Shown: piece after piece, positions 60,952 through 64,000 of the stretch
How positions within the stretch are numbered: position 1 is the stretch's first letter
Layout: every line of letters starts with the position of its first letter
NCBI RefSeq assembly: GCF_003076135.1
Contig: NZ_QDGZ01000003.1
Coordinates: forward strand, 372,001-436,000
Direction: 5' to 3'
DNA length: 64,000 nt
DNA from: Nocardioides gansuensis
GTDB taxonomy: Bacteria > Actinomycetota > Actinomycetes > Propionibacteriales > Nocardioidaceae
Notes under the pieces: model-generated
Databases searched by the model: none
What the model saw: only the letters and a program-made list of their open reading frames with translations
Told to the model about the DNA's origin: nothing
Made by a program: the position numbers and the translations under genes

Positions 60952-61410
60952 ATGACCGAGCAGCACCCGCAGTCCCCCTACGGCCAGCAGCCCTACGGCC
61001 AGCAGCCCTACGGCCAGCAGCCCTACGGTCAGCAGTCCTACGGTCAGCAGCCGCAGCAGCTGGCGCCGGGGCAGGAGCGCAACATCGGCGCCCTCGCCCA
61101 CGGCGCGGCGCTCGCGGCCATGCTGTTCTCCTTCGGCCTCCTGGGCTTCGTCGCGTCCGTCGTCATCTACGTGATGTACAAGGACCGCGGCCCCTTCGTC
61201 CGCCAGCACGCGGCCAACTCGATCAACGTGCAGATCACCATGTTCATCTGGCTGGTCGTCGCGATCCCGCTGATCCTGGCGCTCGGCCTGGGCCTGCTGA
61301 TCCTCTTCGCCGCGCCGATCATCGCCGGCGTCCTCCACGCGGTCGGGGCGATCAAGGCCTACAACGGCGAGTGGTGGAACCCGCCGATGACCCCGCGCTT
61401 CGTCAAGTGA
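60952..61410 (+). CDS. DUF4870-family membrane protein with PYGQQ repeats
   Basis: The 152-aa protein begins with a Gln/Tyr-rich cytoplasmic tail containing about five PYGQQ/SYGQQ units (residues 9-35, encoded by 15-bp DNA repeats), then a DUF4870 core: GALAHGAALAAMLFSFGLLG, YKDRGPFVRQHAANSINVQI, and two more hydrophobic helices ending AGVLHAVGAIKAYNGEWW. Function unknown; DUF4870 proteins are small membrane proteins. GAGGAGAG precedes the ATG. A 14-bp stem terminator follows at 61431. Confidence 0.9.
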   Translation: MTEQHPQSPYGQQPYGQQPYGQQPYGQQSYGQQPQQLAPGQERNIGALAHGAALAAMLFSFGLLGFVASVVIYVMYKDRGPFVRQHAANSINVQITMFIWLVVAIPLILALGLGLLILFAAPIIAGVLHAVGAIKAYNGEWWNPPMTPRFVK

Positions 61411-61430
61411 CACGAGGCTGACGGACACCT

Positions 61431-61462
61431 GGCGGCGGCCCGGAGCAATCCGGGTCGCCGCC
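61431..61462 (+). terminator. Terminator of the DUF4870 gene
   Basis: A 14-bp stem (61431-61444 with 61449-61462, one G-T pair) closes a GCAA tetraloop. It lies 21 nt after the DUF4870 stop and separates it from the leuS leader. Confidence 0.75.
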
Positions 61463-61478
61463 TTCCGTCCTGCGGCGG

Positions 61479-61491
61479 TATCATCGGCGGC
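61479..61491 (+). promoter_or_regulatory. Predicted -10 element of the leuS leader transcript
   Basis: TATCAT (61479-61484) is followed by exactly 7 nt and the ATG of the leader peptide at 61492. The leader peptide therefore appears to be read from a leaderless mRNA. No clear -35 box was seen. Confidence 0.5.
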
Positions 61492-61530
61492 ATGCAGACG
61501 CAGTCCCTGCTTCTTGGCCAGCCGCGCTGA
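61492..61530 (+). CDS. Leucine-rich leader peptide of leuS
   Basis: The 12-residue frame MQTQSLLLGQPR ends at TGA 61528-61530. Its three consecutive Leu codons are CTG CTT CTT; CTT is rare in such a GC-rich genome and would make the ribosome sensitive to charged tRNA-Leu. The peptide is directly followed by a large hairpin and an intrinsic terminator before leuS, the layout of ribosome-mediated attenuation. Confidence 0.72.
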   Translation: MQTQSLLLGQPR

Positions 61531-61573
61531 CTCACGCAGTCGCGCGGCAACCCCTCCCTGCGAGGGGTTTTTT
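61521..61573 (+). promoter_or_regulatory. leuS transcription attenuator (hairpin plus intrinsic terminator)
   Basis: Hairpin 1: GCCGCGC (61521-61527) pairs with GCGCGGC (61542-61548), with inner GACT/AGTC; it includes the leader stop codon. Hairpin 2: AACCCCTC (61549-61556) pairs with GAGGGGTT (61562-61569), followed by six T (61568-61573), a textbook terminator and the only strong T-tract terminator in this window. A ribosome stalled on the Leu codons or released at the stop would change which hairpin forms. The exact anti-terminator pairing was not resolved by eye. Confidence 0.75.
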
Positions 61574-61614
61574 CATGCCAACAGACGGTCAGGGATCGAC
61601 GAGGAGAACAGACG

Positions 61615-64000
<2,386 letters not shown>

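Noticed and set aside
60975..61060. CRISPR-like or regulatory DNA repeat in the short CAGCAGCCCTACGG-type units
   Set aside because: The 15-bp repeats are in frame and encode the PYGQQ tail of the DUF4870 protein; there are no spacers.
61440..61614. T-box riboswitch upstream of leuS
   Set aside because: No T-box sequence or specifier stem-loop was found; the leader peptide with Leu codons followed by a terminator explains the region better.

Overview
This window looks like the chromosome of a high-GC actinobacterium, most likely a Nocardioides-type member of the Propionibacteriales. The evidence is the very high GC at third codon positions, frequent GTG starts, ATGA/GTGA gene overlaps, TAnnnT -10 boxes placed 6-7 nt before the start codon (leaderless mRNAs), and the gene families present. 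The genus is inferred; no 16S gene is present.

Core left part (1-27.8 kb). A GtrA-type membrane protein (cut by the window edge), a thioredoxin-fold/TPR protein, an aldo/keto reductase, a GNAT-NUDIX protein, a multicopper oxidase with an extra cupredoxin domain and a secreted cupredoxin-like protein come first. A complete glycogen / maltose-1-phosphate locus follows: glgE-treS-mak-glgB as one minus-strand operon, glgP divergent from it, and glgX. Next are an enoyl-CoA hydratase, a small membrane protein, a secreted Ig-domain protein, etfBA, a secreted unknown, proA, a 50-aa membrane protein and the nadD-rsfS-phosphatase operon, ending at tRNA-Ala(GGC).

Genomic island (27.84-48.14 kb). The last 36 nt of the tRNA-Ala body recur at 48109-48144 with one mismatch. 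A tyrosine recombinase starts 94 bp after the tRNA. Between the repeats lie a broken DUF433/DUF5615 toxin-antitoxin-like pair, a tightly packed operon of three secreted proteins (nine CARDB/DUF11-like modules; an SGNH-fold protein without its catalytic Ser and His; fourteen RCC1 repeats plus cadherin/Ig-like domains), a decayed second integrase, a matrixin-like protease with an altered zinc motif, a MerR/cupin pair, an alpha/beta hydrolase, two MEDS-domain regulators that resemble a partner-switching anti-sigma module, and an adenylate cyclase. The three-gene secreted operon is the best candidate for an undescribed system.

Core right part (48.2-64 kb). A minus-strand operon combines GTP cyclohydrolase II, a RibD-type reductase, a flippase-like membrane protein, a GT4 glycosyltransferase, a degenerate PTPS/QueD-fold protein and an MDR oxidoreductase. 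Around it are a membrane sulfatase-like protein, an ECF sigma/anti-sigma pair, two methyltransferases and a CDP-alcohol phosphatidyltransferase, which together look like an uncharacterised small-molecule or glycolipid pathway. Then come an MFS exporter with its ArsR-type regulator, a DUF4870 protein, and leuS preceded by a Leu-rich leader peptide and an intrinsic terminator (transcription attenuator). leuS runs off the window end. No CRISPR array, rRNA gene, intact insertion sequence or replication origin was seen.
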